DNA of 8,854 bases from Verrucomicrobia bacterium UBA6775 (GTDB taxonomy: Bacteria; Verrucomicrobiota; Verrucomicrobiia; Limisphaerales; UBA1096): positions 1-8,854 of the forward strand of contig DKGH01000118.1 of assembly GCA_002453165.1 (NCBI GenBank), given 5' to 3'. Below, in pieces: positions 1 to 7,605 of the stretch (within the stretch, counting starts at the first letter, position 1; each line of letters starts with the position of its first letter). The notes under the pieces were generated by a model. That model had not been told where the DNA came from. It did no database searches and worked only from the letters and a program-made list of their open reading frames with translations. The position numbers were made by a program, and so were the translations under genes.

Positions 1-414
1 GAACTTTGGAACCATGGGCATCAGGTCGGCATCGCCAAACGCAGTGAGCAGGACGAATGGATTACGCAGGTCCAGGTGAACGGCTTCGTAATGCCGGAAG
101 ATCCCGTCAGTGCTTGGCATAAAATTAACGAAGGGTATTACAACCCCGACTACGCACGCACGCTGATAAAGGTGGAACACGACACAATCCTCTACGGCTC
201 CACCTTGGCCAAGCTGATGCAACCGCTTGACGAAGACAAAGAGGCTTTCACGGAAATGATTGATTCATTGTCTGACGAAATGAGAGCTGCCTGGGATCAT
301 TTTGCTGCCCAGTTAGAAAAAAATGAGACTGCGACTATTAGGCACATTGAACTGGAGCATGAAATGAAGAATTATAAGGGAGAGGGAGAAATTTCTGCTA
401 GGAAAGTAGAATAA
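1..414 (+). CDS. 3' end of an unrecognised protein (5' truncated by window edge)
   Basis: The reading frame is open from the first base to the TAA at 412-414, so this is the C-terminal 137 residues of a longer protein. A GTG at position 76 is in frame but is probably an internal valine, because the frame stays open upstream with protein-like sequence. The visible part is soluble and rich in acidic and aromatic residues (for example DPVSAWHKINEGYYNPDYA). It becomes helical, charged and low in complexity near the end (EHEMKNYKGEGE). I see no signal peptide, membrane segment, metal-binding or catalytic motif, and I do not recognise the family. Base composition is intermediate between the GC-rich genes that follow and the AT-rich right half. 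One exact CTTGGCCAAG palindrome lies inside it. That it is a real gene is fairly sure; its function is unknown. Confidence 0.6.
   Translation, partial: ELWNHGHQVGIAKRSEQDEWITQVQVNGFVMPEDPVSAWHKINEGYYNPDYARTLIKVEHDTILYGSTLAKLMQPLDEDKEAFTEMIDSLSDEMRAAWDHFAAQLEKNETATIRHIELEHEMKNYKGEGEISARKVE
204..213. repeat. CTTGGCCAAG palindrome, copy 1
   Basis: Exact 10-bp self-complementary word. Here it is read in the phase x-TTG-GCC-AAG (Leu-Ala-Lys). Confidence 0.6.
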
Positions 415-554
415 AAATTTCCATAAAATCCCATTGGAATTGCCCCAACCGCAACAACTGCGGATATTCTGACTAGATTTGGATTCTGAGTTTTTTCGGT
501 CTCTAACCGTGATTTTTCCGCGTGACTAGGGCAGAGTGCCCCTCTACTTGGCCT

Positions 555-1973
555 ATGCCCAACGAAGACCCTCGCCCACCGACACGTCAAAAAGCCCTCG
601 CTATCAACTTGGACAAAGAGCTTTACGGCACTTTCTCCGAGATCGGCGCCGGGCAGGAGGTGGCCCGATGGTTCTTCAAGGTGGGCGGCGCCTCCGGCAC
701 CATCGCCAAGACCATGTCTGCCTATGACATGACGATCAGTGATGTCATATACGGCAAAGCCAAGCGTTACGTCAGCCAGCTGAGGCTGGAGACCATGGTG
801 CGCCGGGAGTTCGACCTGCTCGTCAAACGACTCACCCCGGAGCGCGGACGCAACACCCGTTTTTTCAGCTTCGCCGACACGGTCAAGGCCCAGAGCTACC
901 GGGGTACGGACGAGTCGCACGGCTGGATGGGCATCACTTTTCAGCACAAGCCCAAGGCCGAGCCGTCCGAGATCATCCTGCACCTCCGCATGCTCGACAC
1001 GGAGAACGTGCAGCAACAGGAGGCGCTGGGCATCATCGGGGTCAACCTCGTCTACGGGGCGATGCTGCTCTTCCGTCAACCGGAGACGCTGATCCTTTCG
1101 CTCATGGACGAGCTGTCCGCCGAGCGGATTGAGATCGACATGATCCGGTTCAACGGCCCGGCATTCAAGGGGGTCGACAACCGTCTGATGAGCCTGCAAC
1201 TCGTCCAGCATGGACTGTCCGAGGCGGCGATGTTCCAGGCCAACGGCGAGGTCGTGCAGCCGTCGGAGTTGTTTTACAAACGGTCGGTGCTGGTCGAACG
1301 CGGCAGCTTCCGGCCAGCCACCCGCGTGTCGATCGACATGCTCGAGCGTGCGCTTGTACAATTCCGAAACGAGTCCAAGGCCAAGCGCGAAAAACCACTC
1401 GTCATTCTCGAGATGACGCTTCGCAACCTCAACGACCACGGGCGGATCAACTATCAGGATTTTCTCGATCGCGCCGATCTGCTCGGCACGCTGGGCTATC
1501 CGGTTTTAATCTCCAACTACGACACCCACTACCGGCTGGCTTCGTTCCTCTTTCGGCACACCCAAAAACCGATCGGCCTCGTGATGGGCATCCCCACTCT
1601 GCGCGAGATTTTCAACGAAAAGTACTATAACAAACTCGACGGCGGCATCCTCGAGGCGTTCGGGCGGCTGTTCAAAAACGACCTAAAGATGTACGTCTAT
1701 CCCCTGCTGGAAAAGGAAACAGGCGAACTGGTCACCGTGGAAAACCTCACCGTCTCGCGACGGCTCCGGCACCTCTATGCGCACCTGACCGCCAACCGGC
1801 ATATCGTCGGCATCGACCGGTACACCACGGATTATCTCACCATATTTTCACGTGAAATCCTCGGGAAAATCCGCAAAGGCCAATCTGGCTGGGAAAAATG
1901 CCTGCCGCAAAAAGTCGCCCAAACCATCAAGAAAAAACAACTCTTCGGCTACAAGCCCAAGCCAAGGAAATAG
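555..1973 (+). CDS. Conserved cytosolic protein of unknown function, 472 aa
   Basis: This is a full-length gene of 472 residues ending in TAG. The frame extends to a GTG at 522, but the ATG at 555 is preferred. From it the protein opens with a short polar lead and then KALAINLDKELYGTFSEIGAGQEV (residues 13-36 from this ATG, shown in part), which is the usual beginning of the family as I recall it. No clear Shine-Dalgarno sequence precedes either start. The best-conserved block is the Gly-rich stretch at residues 31-63 (GAGQEVARWFF, then VGGASGTIAKTMSAYDM). There is no signal peptide or membrane helix, so it should be cytosolic. I recall similar proteins in cyanobacteria, Bacteroidetes and Verrucomicrobia carrying misleading names such as 'TonB-dependent receptor' or 'nicotinate-nucleotide adenylyltransferase'. 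Neither fits: there is no barrel, no plug and no HxGH motif. Its stop lies 52 bases before the dehydrogenase start, so co-transcription is possible. Family membership is likely; biochemical role unknown. Confidence 0.85.
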   Translation: MPNEDPRPPTRQKALAINLDKELYGTFSEIGAGQEVARWFFKVGGASGTIAKTMSAYDMTISDVIYGKAKRYVSQLRLETMVRREFDLLVKRLTPERGRNTRFFSFADTVKAQSYRGTDESHGWMGITFQHKPKAEPSEIILHLRMLDTENVQQQEALGIIGVNLVYGAMLLFRQPETLILSLMDELSAERIEIDMIRFNGPAFKGVDNRLMSLQLVQHGLSEAAMFQANGEVVQPSELFYKRSVLVERGSFRPATRVSIDMLERALVQFRNESKAKREKPLVILEMTLRNLNDHGRINYQDFLDRADLLGTLGYPVLISNYDTHYRLASFLFRHTQKPIGLVMGIPTLREIFNEKYYNKLDGGILEAFGRLFKNDLKMYVYPLLEKETGELVTVENLTVSRRLRHLYAHLTANRHIVGIDRYTTDYLTIFSREILGKIRKGQSGWEKCLPQKVAQTIKKKQLFGYKPKPRK

Positions 1974-2025
1974 CCAAAAACCGAGGCTTGGCTTGAGAGG
2001 GCGAAACAGCCAGCCTTGGGGACTA

Positions 2026-5000
2026 ATGCTACGGGTAATCATTTCTCTTTCGGCCATGGTGGTGCTTGGCCAGACGCAGGCCGCGGATTCGTTTAGCGGG
2101 CCGGACTTCAAGTCGCTGGTGCGCAAGGCCGAACCGCTCCCGGTCGGGGCAAGCCTCAAGGCGTTCGATGTGCCGGACGGGTTCGAGATGGAACTGGTCG
2201 CCGCCAGCCCGGACATTGGCCAGCCGATGAATCTCGCGTTCGACGAGCGCGGCCGCCTCTGGGTCTCGAGTACGCTCGAGTATCCGTACGCCGTGCCGCT
2301 TGGCCAACCCGGCCGCGACACGATCAAGATACTCGAGGACACCAACGGCGACGGGCGTTACGACAAACTCTCCACCTTCGCCGACGGGCTCAACATCCCC
2401 ACCGGAGTCTACCCGTACAAGGATGGTGTCATCGCGTGGAGTATTCCCAACATCTGGTTTTTGCGGGACACCGACGGCGACGGCCGCGCGGACGAACGCA
2501 CCAAGCTCTACGGCCCGCTTGGCTACGAGCGCGACACGCACGGCATGCAGTCGTCGTTCACGCGCGGGCTCGACGGCTGGCTCCACATCACACACGGGTT
2601 CAACAACAACACCACCGTCAATGCCGCCGACGGCTCGAGCATCCGGATGAACTCCGGTAACACCTACCGCGTGCAACTCGACGGCTCGAGTGTGCAGCAG
2701 TTTACCTTCGGGCAGGTGAACCCGTTCGGCATGTGCCTTGATGCGCACGGCAACTTTTACACCGCCGACTGCCACAGCTCGCCGATCTATCAGCTCATTC
2801 GCGACGCCTACTACCCGAGCTTCGGCAAGCCGCACGACGGCATGGGTTTTGCGCCGCTGGTCATCCGGCACAATCACGACTCCACCGGCCTGTGCGGCAT
2901 TGTGTTCAACCAGTCCACCCACTGGCCGGAGGAGTTTCGCGACAACATCTTCGTTGGCAACGTGGTCACCAGCCGCGTCAACCGCGACAAAGTTAACTGG
3001 CGCGGTGGCAGCCCGAGGGGCGTCGAGATGCCAGACCTAATCCGCACGAGCGACCCGTGGTTCCGGCCGGTCGACCTTCAGTTCGGCCCGGACGGCGCGC
3101 TGTACATCGCCGACTTTTACAACCGCATCATCGGCCATTACGAGGTACGGCTCGACCACCCCGGGCGCGACCGTGAGATGGGCCGCATTTGGCGGCTGGT
3201 CTATCGGGGACAGGAAGCCAGGCGCTTGGCCAAGCCGGTCGACCTGACCGCCGCGCCCCTTGGCCAGGCGATCGCCGAGCTGTCCAGCCCGTTGCTCACG
3301 CGCCGCATGGCAGCGACTGATTATCTCGCGGAGGACATCGGTGCCGCAGCAGCCAAGCCGCTTGGTCAGGCGCTTGGCCAAGCCGATGCCTCGCCTAAGT
3401 TGAAGGCCCACGGCGCATGGGTGCTCCACCGATTGGCCAAGCTCGACGAGGCCACCCTGCTGCGTCTGGCCGGAGACAACTCCGCGCTCGTTCGCAGTCA
3501 CAGCCGGAGCATCGCCGGCGCACAAAAAAACTGGACGCCCCCGGTTCGCTCCATGGTGCTGGACGGCCTTGGCGACGATTCACCGCACGTCCGCCGGGCC
3601 GCGACGGATGCCCTTGGCCTACACCCCCACCTCGACCACGTCCGCCCCCTGCTCGAATCGCTGGCCGCTGTGCCGGCTCACGATGAACACCTGCGGCACG
3701 CTCTCCGGATCGCCCTGCGCAACAACATCCGCGCCGTCGATCGACTGGAACAACTCGCCGATTTAAAACAGGACAAGGCCGCAATGCGCCGGCTCATGGA
3801 CGTGGCTCTGGCGATGGAAACCCCGGTCGCCGGGGAGCTGTTGCTGGCCGGCATCAGCGACACGAACGTCGACCGGGCCGAGCTGGCCAAGTACCTGCGC
3901 CACATCGCGCGTAACACCCCGGCCGAGGGCCTCGACCGCCTGGCGGACGTGGTGCAAAAACGGTTCAGTGATGACATCGATTTTCAGGCCGAACTGCTGC
4001 TGGCGGTCAACGAGGGTATCCTGCAACGCGGGCTGACGGCGGAACAGGGCGTCCGCCGCTGGGCCACCGGGTTGACACGCGAACTACTCGAGTCCACTGC
4101 AGCCATCAAGCTGCATTGGCGTGCCGACCCCGCCCCGGGCGCGCCGGCCTCGGCGATGCCGTGGATCATCGAGTCGCGGAGCCTTCAGCAAAAGGAGTCC
4201 CGGTGGGAAAACCATCCGCACCCGGATCACCCGACCCGCAGCCCTTGGCTCGCGCAGAAACGCAACTCGAGCGACGGGCGGCGAAATGAAAACTACATCA
4301 CCAGTCTGCCACCCGGCGGCGAGTCTCTCACCGGCGTGCTGCGTTCCCAGCCGTTCACCGCGCCGGCGGAGCTGCGGTTTTTTCTCTGCGGCCACCGCGG
4401 GTTTCCGAACTCCCCGCCGCACGACAAGAATTTCGTTCGCCTCGTCGATGCCAAAACCGGCGCCGAGTTGAAACGCGCCTACCCGCCACGCAACGACACC
4501 GGCCGACCCGTTCGCTGGAGGCTGACGCCCGACAAAAAAGTGTACGTCGAGGTGGTCGACGGCGACACGGGGGCTGCGTTCGCTTGGATCGGTGTCACGC
4601 GGTTCAGCATCGACCTCGACCTCTTTTCCGAGCGCCGGATGATCTCGAGCCTGCGCCCGGGCGGTGAGCGGTTGACCGGCGTGTTTCGGTCGGCCGAGTT
4701 CGAGGTGCCGCCCAGCCTGACGTTCACCATTACCGGGCATAGCGGCAACCCCGACAACCCGCCCAATGGCAAAAATTATTTTCAACTGGTCGATGCTGCC
4801 ACCGGACGCGTTCTGAAAAAGACACTACCACCACGCAACGATTCCGGCGCAGAGATGGAATGGGACTTGCGTTCACTGGCCGGACACCGGGCACGATTGG
4901 AAATTGTCGACAGCGACAGCAACGGTAGCTTTGCATGGCTAGCCGTTGGCGACTTCAAGCCGAACGTGGCACCAATCCCCGACCACGATCCGGCCACCAT

Positions 5001-5922
5001 CGCCAATCGACAGCAGGCCGCCGCCCGGGTCGTGCACGACCTACGCTTGGACGAATCGCTGGAGGCTGCGGCGGTCGTTGCGAACAATCCCCTCGTACCG
5101 ACTGAGGCCCGCTCGCTCGTTGCCCGGGCGATCCTGACAAACGGCAGCACGCAGCAACAATCCAGGCTCACCGAACTGTTGGCCGACGAGGCCTCGCCGG
5201 AGCCGTTGCGCCTGGCCATCGCCACCCATGGTGCGCATTTACCGGCCTTGCAGGAACCACTTTTGAAAGCGCTTGGCCAAGCGCCGGCCAATCTGCAGGT
5301 CCAGTTCGCCCGGGCACTCGCCCAAAACCAAGCGGGCGCCGGGAGCCTATTCGCAGCGGTTGAAAAAGGTCAGGCACCGGCCGGGCTACTGCTGGACATT
5401 CACATCCGCGACCGGTTCCCGAAGGAACGCGTGGCGGCGTTGACGGAGAATCTCCTCAAGCCAAGCGCTGAGGCTGAACGGTTGATTGCCGATCGCATCG
5501 CCGAGTATCGGGAAAAAGGAGGCAACGCCGAGCAGGGCAAAAAAATCTACGCCACAAACTGTGCCGCCTGCCACAAGTTGGACGGGATCGGTGCCGACAT
5601 CGGGCCACAACTCGAGGGCATCGGCAATCGCGGCATCGAGCGACTGGTGGAGGACATCATCGACCCCAACCGCAACATCGACGTAGCCTTTCACTACACC
5701 ATTGCCGTGCTGAAAGATGGCCGGATCATCACTGGCCTGAAACGCCGCGAGGTGGGACAATCGGTCGTGTTCGCCACCATCGAGGGCAAGGAAATCACAA
5801 TCCAAAAAAACGAGATCGAGCGACAGGCCAAGTCCCCAGCCTCCATCATGCCCACTGGCTTTGGTCTGGCCATCCCCTCTCCTGACTTTGGTAACCTACT
5901 CGAATACCTGCTGGAAGGGTGA
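2026..5922 (+). CDS. Exported PVC-type dehydrogenase/cytochrome c fusion (TIGR02604 + HEAT + duplicated beta domain + TIGR02603)
   Basis: The product has 1298 residues. The frame is open back to a GTG at 1852, overlapping the previous gene. The ATG at 2026 is chosen because it gives a clean signal peptide (MLRVIISLSAMVVLGQTQA, cleavage near residue 19-21) with GGGGA a few bases upstream. Residues about 45-400 match the 'membrane-bound dehydrogenase' domain of Verrucomicrobia and Planctomycetes: a beta-propeller-like sequence with two DxDxDG loops (DTNGDG at 105-110, DTDGDG at 148-153) that may bind calcium. Residues about 400-705 are HEAT-like helical repeats. Residues 756-868 and 873-982 are a tandem duplicated beta-rich domain. 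About 983-1165 is helical again. The C-terminus is a cytochrome c domain with CAACH (C1179, C1182, H1183) and a probable distal ligand in SIMPTGF (M1275). It should work in the periplasm or at the outer surface, oxidising a substrate, perhaps a sugar, and passing electrons to the haem. The substrate cannot be read from sequence. These proteins are often encoded next to DUF1501/DUF1552 or sulfatase genes, none of which is seen here. Confidence 0.93.
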   Translation: MLRVIISLSAMVVLGQTQAADSFSGPDFKSLVRKAEPLPVGASLKAFDVPDGFEMELVAASPDIGQPMNLAFDERGRLWVSSTLEYPYAVPLGQPGRDTIKILEDTNGDGRYDKLSTFADGLNIPTGVYPYKDGVIAWSIPNIWFLRDTDGDGRADERTKLYGPLGYERDTHGMQSSFTRGLDGWLHITHGFNNNTTVNAADGSSIRMNSGNTYRVQLDGSSVQQFTFGQVNPFGMCLDAHGNFYTADCHSSPIYQLIRDAYYPSFGKPHDGMGFAPLVIRHNHDSTGLCGIVFNQSTHWPEEFRDNIFVGNVVTSRVNRDKVNWRGGSPRGVEMPDLIRTSDPWFRPVDLQFGPDGALYIADFYNRIIGHYEVRLDHPGRDREMGRIWRLVYRGQEARRLAKPVDLTAAPLGQAIAELSSPLLTRRMAATDYLAEDIGAAAAKPLGQALGQADASPKLKAHGAWVLHRLAKLDEATLLRLAGDNSALVRSHSRSIAGAQKNWTPPVRSMVLDGLGDDSPHVRRAATDALGLHPHLDHVRPLLESLAAVPAHDEHLRHALRIALRNNIRAVDRLEQLADLKQDKAAMRRLMDVALAMETPVAGELLLAGISDTNVDRAELAKYLRHIARNTPAEGLDRLADVVQKRFSDDIDFQAELLLAVNEGILQRGLTAEQGVRRWATGLTRELLESTAAIKLHWRADPAPGAPASAMPWIIESRSLQQKESRWENHPHPDHPTRSPWLAQKRNSSDGRRNENYITSLPPGGESLTGVLRSQPFTAPAELRFFLCGHRGFPNSPPHDKNFVRLVDAKTGAELKRAYPPRNDTGRPVRWRLTPDKKVYVEVVDGDTGAAFAWIGVTRFSIDLDLFSERRMISSLRPGGERLTGVFRSAEFEVPPSLTFTITGHSGNPDNPPNGKNYFQLVDAATGRVLKKTLPPRNDSGAEMEWDLRSLAGHRARLEIVDSDSNGSFAWLAVGDFKPNVAPIPDHDPATIANRQQAAARVVHDLRLDESLEAAAVVANNPLVPTEARSLVARAILTNGSTQQQSRLTELLADEASPEPLRLAIATHGAHLPALQEPLLKALGQAPANLQVQFARALAQNQAGAGSLFAAVEKGQAPAGLLLDIHIRDRFPKERVAALTENLLKPSAEAERLIADRIAEYREKGGNAEQGKKIYATNCAACHKLDGIGADIGPQLEGIGNRGIERLVEDIIDPNRNIDVAFHYTIAVLKDGRIITGLKRREVGQSVVFATIEGKEITIQKNEIERQAKSPASIMPTGFGLAIPSPDFGNLLEYLLEG
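3225..3234. repeat. CTTGGCCAAG palindrome, copy 2
   Basis: Exact copy inside the dehydrogenase gene, read as x-TTG-GCC-AAG (Leu-Ala-Lys). A near copy, CTTGGCCAGG, follows at 3259. Confidence 0.6.
3373..3382. repeat. CTTGGCCAAG palindrome, copy 3
   Basis: Exact copy read in a different phase, CTT-GGC-CAA-G (Leu-Gly-Gln). A degenerate copy, CTTGGTCAGG, lies just before it at 3361. Confidence 0.6.
4291..4971 (+). repeat. Tandem intragenic domain duplication in the dehydrogenase
   Basis: Two adjacent segments of about 110 residues (756-868 and 873-982 of the product) align along their whole length. Shared landmarks in order are PGGE-LTGV-RS, then F and GH-G with a PP-KN element, LVDA-TG, PPRND-G, a W in a V/E-rich strand, VD-D, and AFAW followed by V and F. 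The Gly/Asp-rich beta pattern resembles carbohydrate-associated beta-sandwich modules. That resemblance is inferred from pattern only. The copies have diverged considerably at DNA level, so the duplication is not recent. Confidence 0.8.
5269..5284. repeat. 16-bp perfect palindrome containing CTTGGCCAAG, copy 4
   Basis: GCGCTTGGCCAAGCGC is self-complementary over all 16 bases and lies inside the dehydrogenase coding region, read as CTT-GGC-CAA (Leu-Gly-Gln). It is the longest example of the repeated palindrome in the window. Confidence 0.65.
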
Positions 5923-5948
5923 GGAGTTAATTCATCCCGAAAGTCACA

Positions 5949-5984
5949 CCAAAATTGGCAGATTAGAACTCACAATGATTTTGG
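5949..5984. terminator. Weak hairpin between convergent genes
   Basis: CCAAAAT (5949-5955) can pair with ATTTTGG (5978-5984) around a loop of about 22 bases, in the 87-base gap between the dehydrogenase stop and the convergently transcribed GTPase gene. The position suits a shared terminator. The stem is AU-rich and the loop large, so support is poor. Confidence 0.2.
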
Positions 5985-6009
5985 AATTTCGGTAAAAATC
6001 CTAATAGAA

Positions 6010-6996
6010 TTATCTTTTAGTTACACCGAACTCTGATCCGATTAGGGATCTTATTTTCCCAGGTGCGAGTTTAGGCCCGATACACATTAACGAAGATGGT
6101 GCATTGGGGAGTTCATAAGTTGGTATTGGGTTTTGAATTAATTCAGTACCCACTTTTTCATATAACCAGCGATATTCAGGCTTATCTACGATGTTCACCA
6201 ATGCCTTAGCTCGCAAAACCCAATTTGGCAATGAATCCATTAATTTTCCCATTCTTTGACTATCCACTTTATCTGGAAGTGGGAATTGACACCCCGTAAA
6301 ACGGTGAGACAACTTGTGTGCAGTGTCATCAAGATGGCTCCTCGTCGAAGAATTTTTTAAATTTGAATTCAAGGAAGCTATCTCTTCCATTGCTTTATTT
6401 TTGCTTTCACTCACGTCTTCTTGAAGCATGCCCACAAGTTTATCTAAATTTATTTCTTGCGAATTTTTGGATGCTGATTTGATCGATTTTTTTAAAATCT
6501 TTAAATGCGTTTGTTGAACTTTATTTTTATGAGAAATATAGAAGAAACCGGCCGTCTCAAGCTGCCGCCGTTCTAAAATTTGAAATTCATCCCTTTTCCC
6601 CCAATATCGAGCATCAATAACACAAACCTGATATCGAGGGAAAAAGGACAGCCGGTTTTCCAATAGAGTAAAAGTTTCTAAAAGAACCAAAGGGTCGGCT
6701 GTGCCGTTTAACTCAGCAATTAATAAATCTCCTTTCCCTGAACTAGCCGTTCTACAAAGTTGAACTAATTCCTCAAGACTCTCACAACATGCGCAACCTG
6801 CCGCCAAGGGAGACACACTGGAAAGCAGTGAGGGATCCAAAGTCGCAACATCAATATCTGCATTTGAAATATCATTTAAAATTACATCTGCCTTGATATT
6901 TCTCGCATTTAATTCGTGTAGCGATCTTCGAAGAAGAGTCGTTTTCCCGGCGCCTAAAAAGCCAGTAATTAATAAAAACGGCTTTGGTCTCTGCAT
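6010..6996 (-). CDS. COG0523 / CobW-type P-loop GTPase, putative zinc metallochaperone
   Basis: The product has 328 residues. Family marks in order are: Walker A GFLGAGKTT (12-20), the G2-side segment VILNDISNADID (38-49), the signature GCACC (C68, C70, C71) that forms the metal-binding CxCC site, the Walker B-like ELNGTADP (95-102), and a CobW C-terminal domain from about residue 235 (VLRAKALVNI, then WLYEKVGTELI). COG0523 GTPases hydrolyse GTP to load metal, often zinc, into client enzymes in the cytosol. The guanine-specificity loop appears as HKNKVQ, where NKxD would be expected, so the Asp is missing. Between about 155 and 235 there is a Lys/Ser-rich, low-conservation insert. The gene starts 42 bases after the HisI-like gene and is probably the last gene of that operon. 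No good Shine-Dalgarno sequence precedes the ATG. The subfamily's metal is inferred from neighbours. Confidence 0.88.
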   Translation of the reverse strand: MQRPKPFLLITGFLGAGKTTLLRRSLHELNARNIKADVILNDISNADIDVATLDPSLLSSVSPLAAGCACCESLEELVQLCRTASSGKGDLLIAELNGTADPLVLLETFTLLENRLSFFPRYQVCVIDARYWGKRDEFQILERRQLETAGFFYISHKNKVQQTHLKILKKSIKSASKNSQEINLDKLVGMLQEDVSESKNKAMEEIASLNSNLKNSSTRSHLDDTAHKLSHRFTGCQFPLPDKVDSQRMGKLMDSLPNWVLRAKALVNIVDKPEYRWLYEKVGTELIQNPIPTYELPNAPSSLMCIGPKLAPGKIRSLIGSEFGVTKR

Positions 6997-7038
6997 CTAA
7001 GAGAGGGGTTGCAGTATATATATGTTACACCCGATCAA

Positions 7039-7551
7039 CTATAGCTTAGTAGGATTTTCTGTACCCTGATAAATAACTTCGGGATCAAAAGCCTTATCAT
7101 TTTCAATAAACCTTAAGCTTGGCCCATTCTCAGTAACTGTAATTTCCCTATAGAAACAGGTTCTATAGCCAACATGGCAAGACGCTTCCTTGCCACCCTT
7201 TGTTGGGGATGTTAGGGAAACCTTAAGAATGATACAGTCCTGGTCGTCATCTACCAGTATTTGATGAACCTTTTGGCGCATTCCTGAAGTTTCACCCTTG
7301 ATCCATAATTTTTGTCGTGATCTTGACCAGTAATGAGCAAATCCGTTTTCAATTGTCAGACGTAATGCTTGTGCATTCATATATGCAAACATTAGGATTT
7401 CGGATGACTCCACGTGTTGCGTAATACATGGCAGTATATCATCATCATTGAATTTTGGAGCTAGTTCCAGCCCCTCCTCAACTTGCTCAATTGTGCGACG
7501 CGAACTAAATTCCCATCGAGAATTTTTATTCAATTCAACGTTTGTACTCAT
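7039..7551 (-). CDS. hisI: HisI-like phosphoribosyl-AMP cyclohydrolase paralogue with altered metal site
   Basis: The product has 170 residues. Family hallmarks are clear: LMFAYMN (53-59), HYWSRSRQKLWIKGETSG (73-90) and ASCHVGYRTCFYRE (123-136). HisI opens the ring of phosphoribosyl-AMP in histidine synthesis, using zinc held by three cysteines and magnesium at a DCDxD motif. Here that motif reads DDDQD (101-105): the three Asp positions are kept, but the zinc-ligand Cys is replaced by D102. The other two Cys ligands remain (C125, C132), and a new C106 follows the motif. There is no HisE fusion, and the protein has about 30 extra N-terminal residues. No other his gene is nearby. It sits 54 bases after a small Cys-peptide gene and 42 before a COG0523 GTPase, as expected for a Zur-controlled back-up copy. 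The family is nearly certain; that it is a low-zinc paralogue and not the housekeeping enzyme is an inference. Confidence 0.93.
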   Translation of the reverse strand: MSTNVELNKNSRWEFSSRRTIEQVEEGLELAPKFNDDDILPCITQHVESSEILMFAYMNAQALRLTIENGFAHYWSRSRQKLWIKGETSGMRQKVHQILVDDDQDCIILKVSLTSPTKGGKEASCHVGYRTCFYREITVTENGPSLRFIENDKAFDPEVIYQGTENPTKL

Positions 7552-7605
7552 TCAAGAAAAGGTAAGTTTGTTGCAGGATCAATTATTTTTTTATTTATAT
7601 TGATT

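Noticed and set aside
449..463. CCGCA/TGCGG hairpin in the gap after the first gene
   Set aside because: Short stem, with no T-run after it. Probably chance.
497..517. Small hairpin CGGT/ACCG followed by TGATTTTT as a terminator for the first gene
   Set aside because: A 4-bp stem is too weak to support a terminator call.
522..554. Upstream GTG start for the 472-aa protein
   Set aside because: It adds 11 residues with no family resemblance and no ribosome-binding site. The ATG at 555 fits better.
372..1439. 355-codon open frame on the minus strand
   Set aside because: It lies antisense to the well-conserved 472-aa protein gene. Its product is Arg/His/Leu/Val-rich without recognisable domains, as expected for a shadow frame in GC-rich coding DNA.
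1852..2025. In-frame N-terminal extension of the dehydrogenase from GTG 1852
   Set aside because: It would overlap the previous gene by more than 120 bases, would put about 58 Lys/Ser-rich residues before an evident signal peptide, and does not look like family sequence.
2029..2922. 297-codon open frame on the minus strand
   Set aside because: Antisense to the signal peptide and dehydrogenase domain. Composition is typical of a shadow frame.
7005..7029. GTTGCAG-TATATATA-TGTTAC as a second operator or promoter before the COG0523 gene
   Set aside because: The symmetry is imperfect and off-centre, and the arms do not match the 7816-7838 palindrome. The simple TA run explains the resemblance.
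7039..7551. Part of a histidine biosynthesis operon
   Set aside because: No other his gene is adjacent, and the flanking genes are metal-related.
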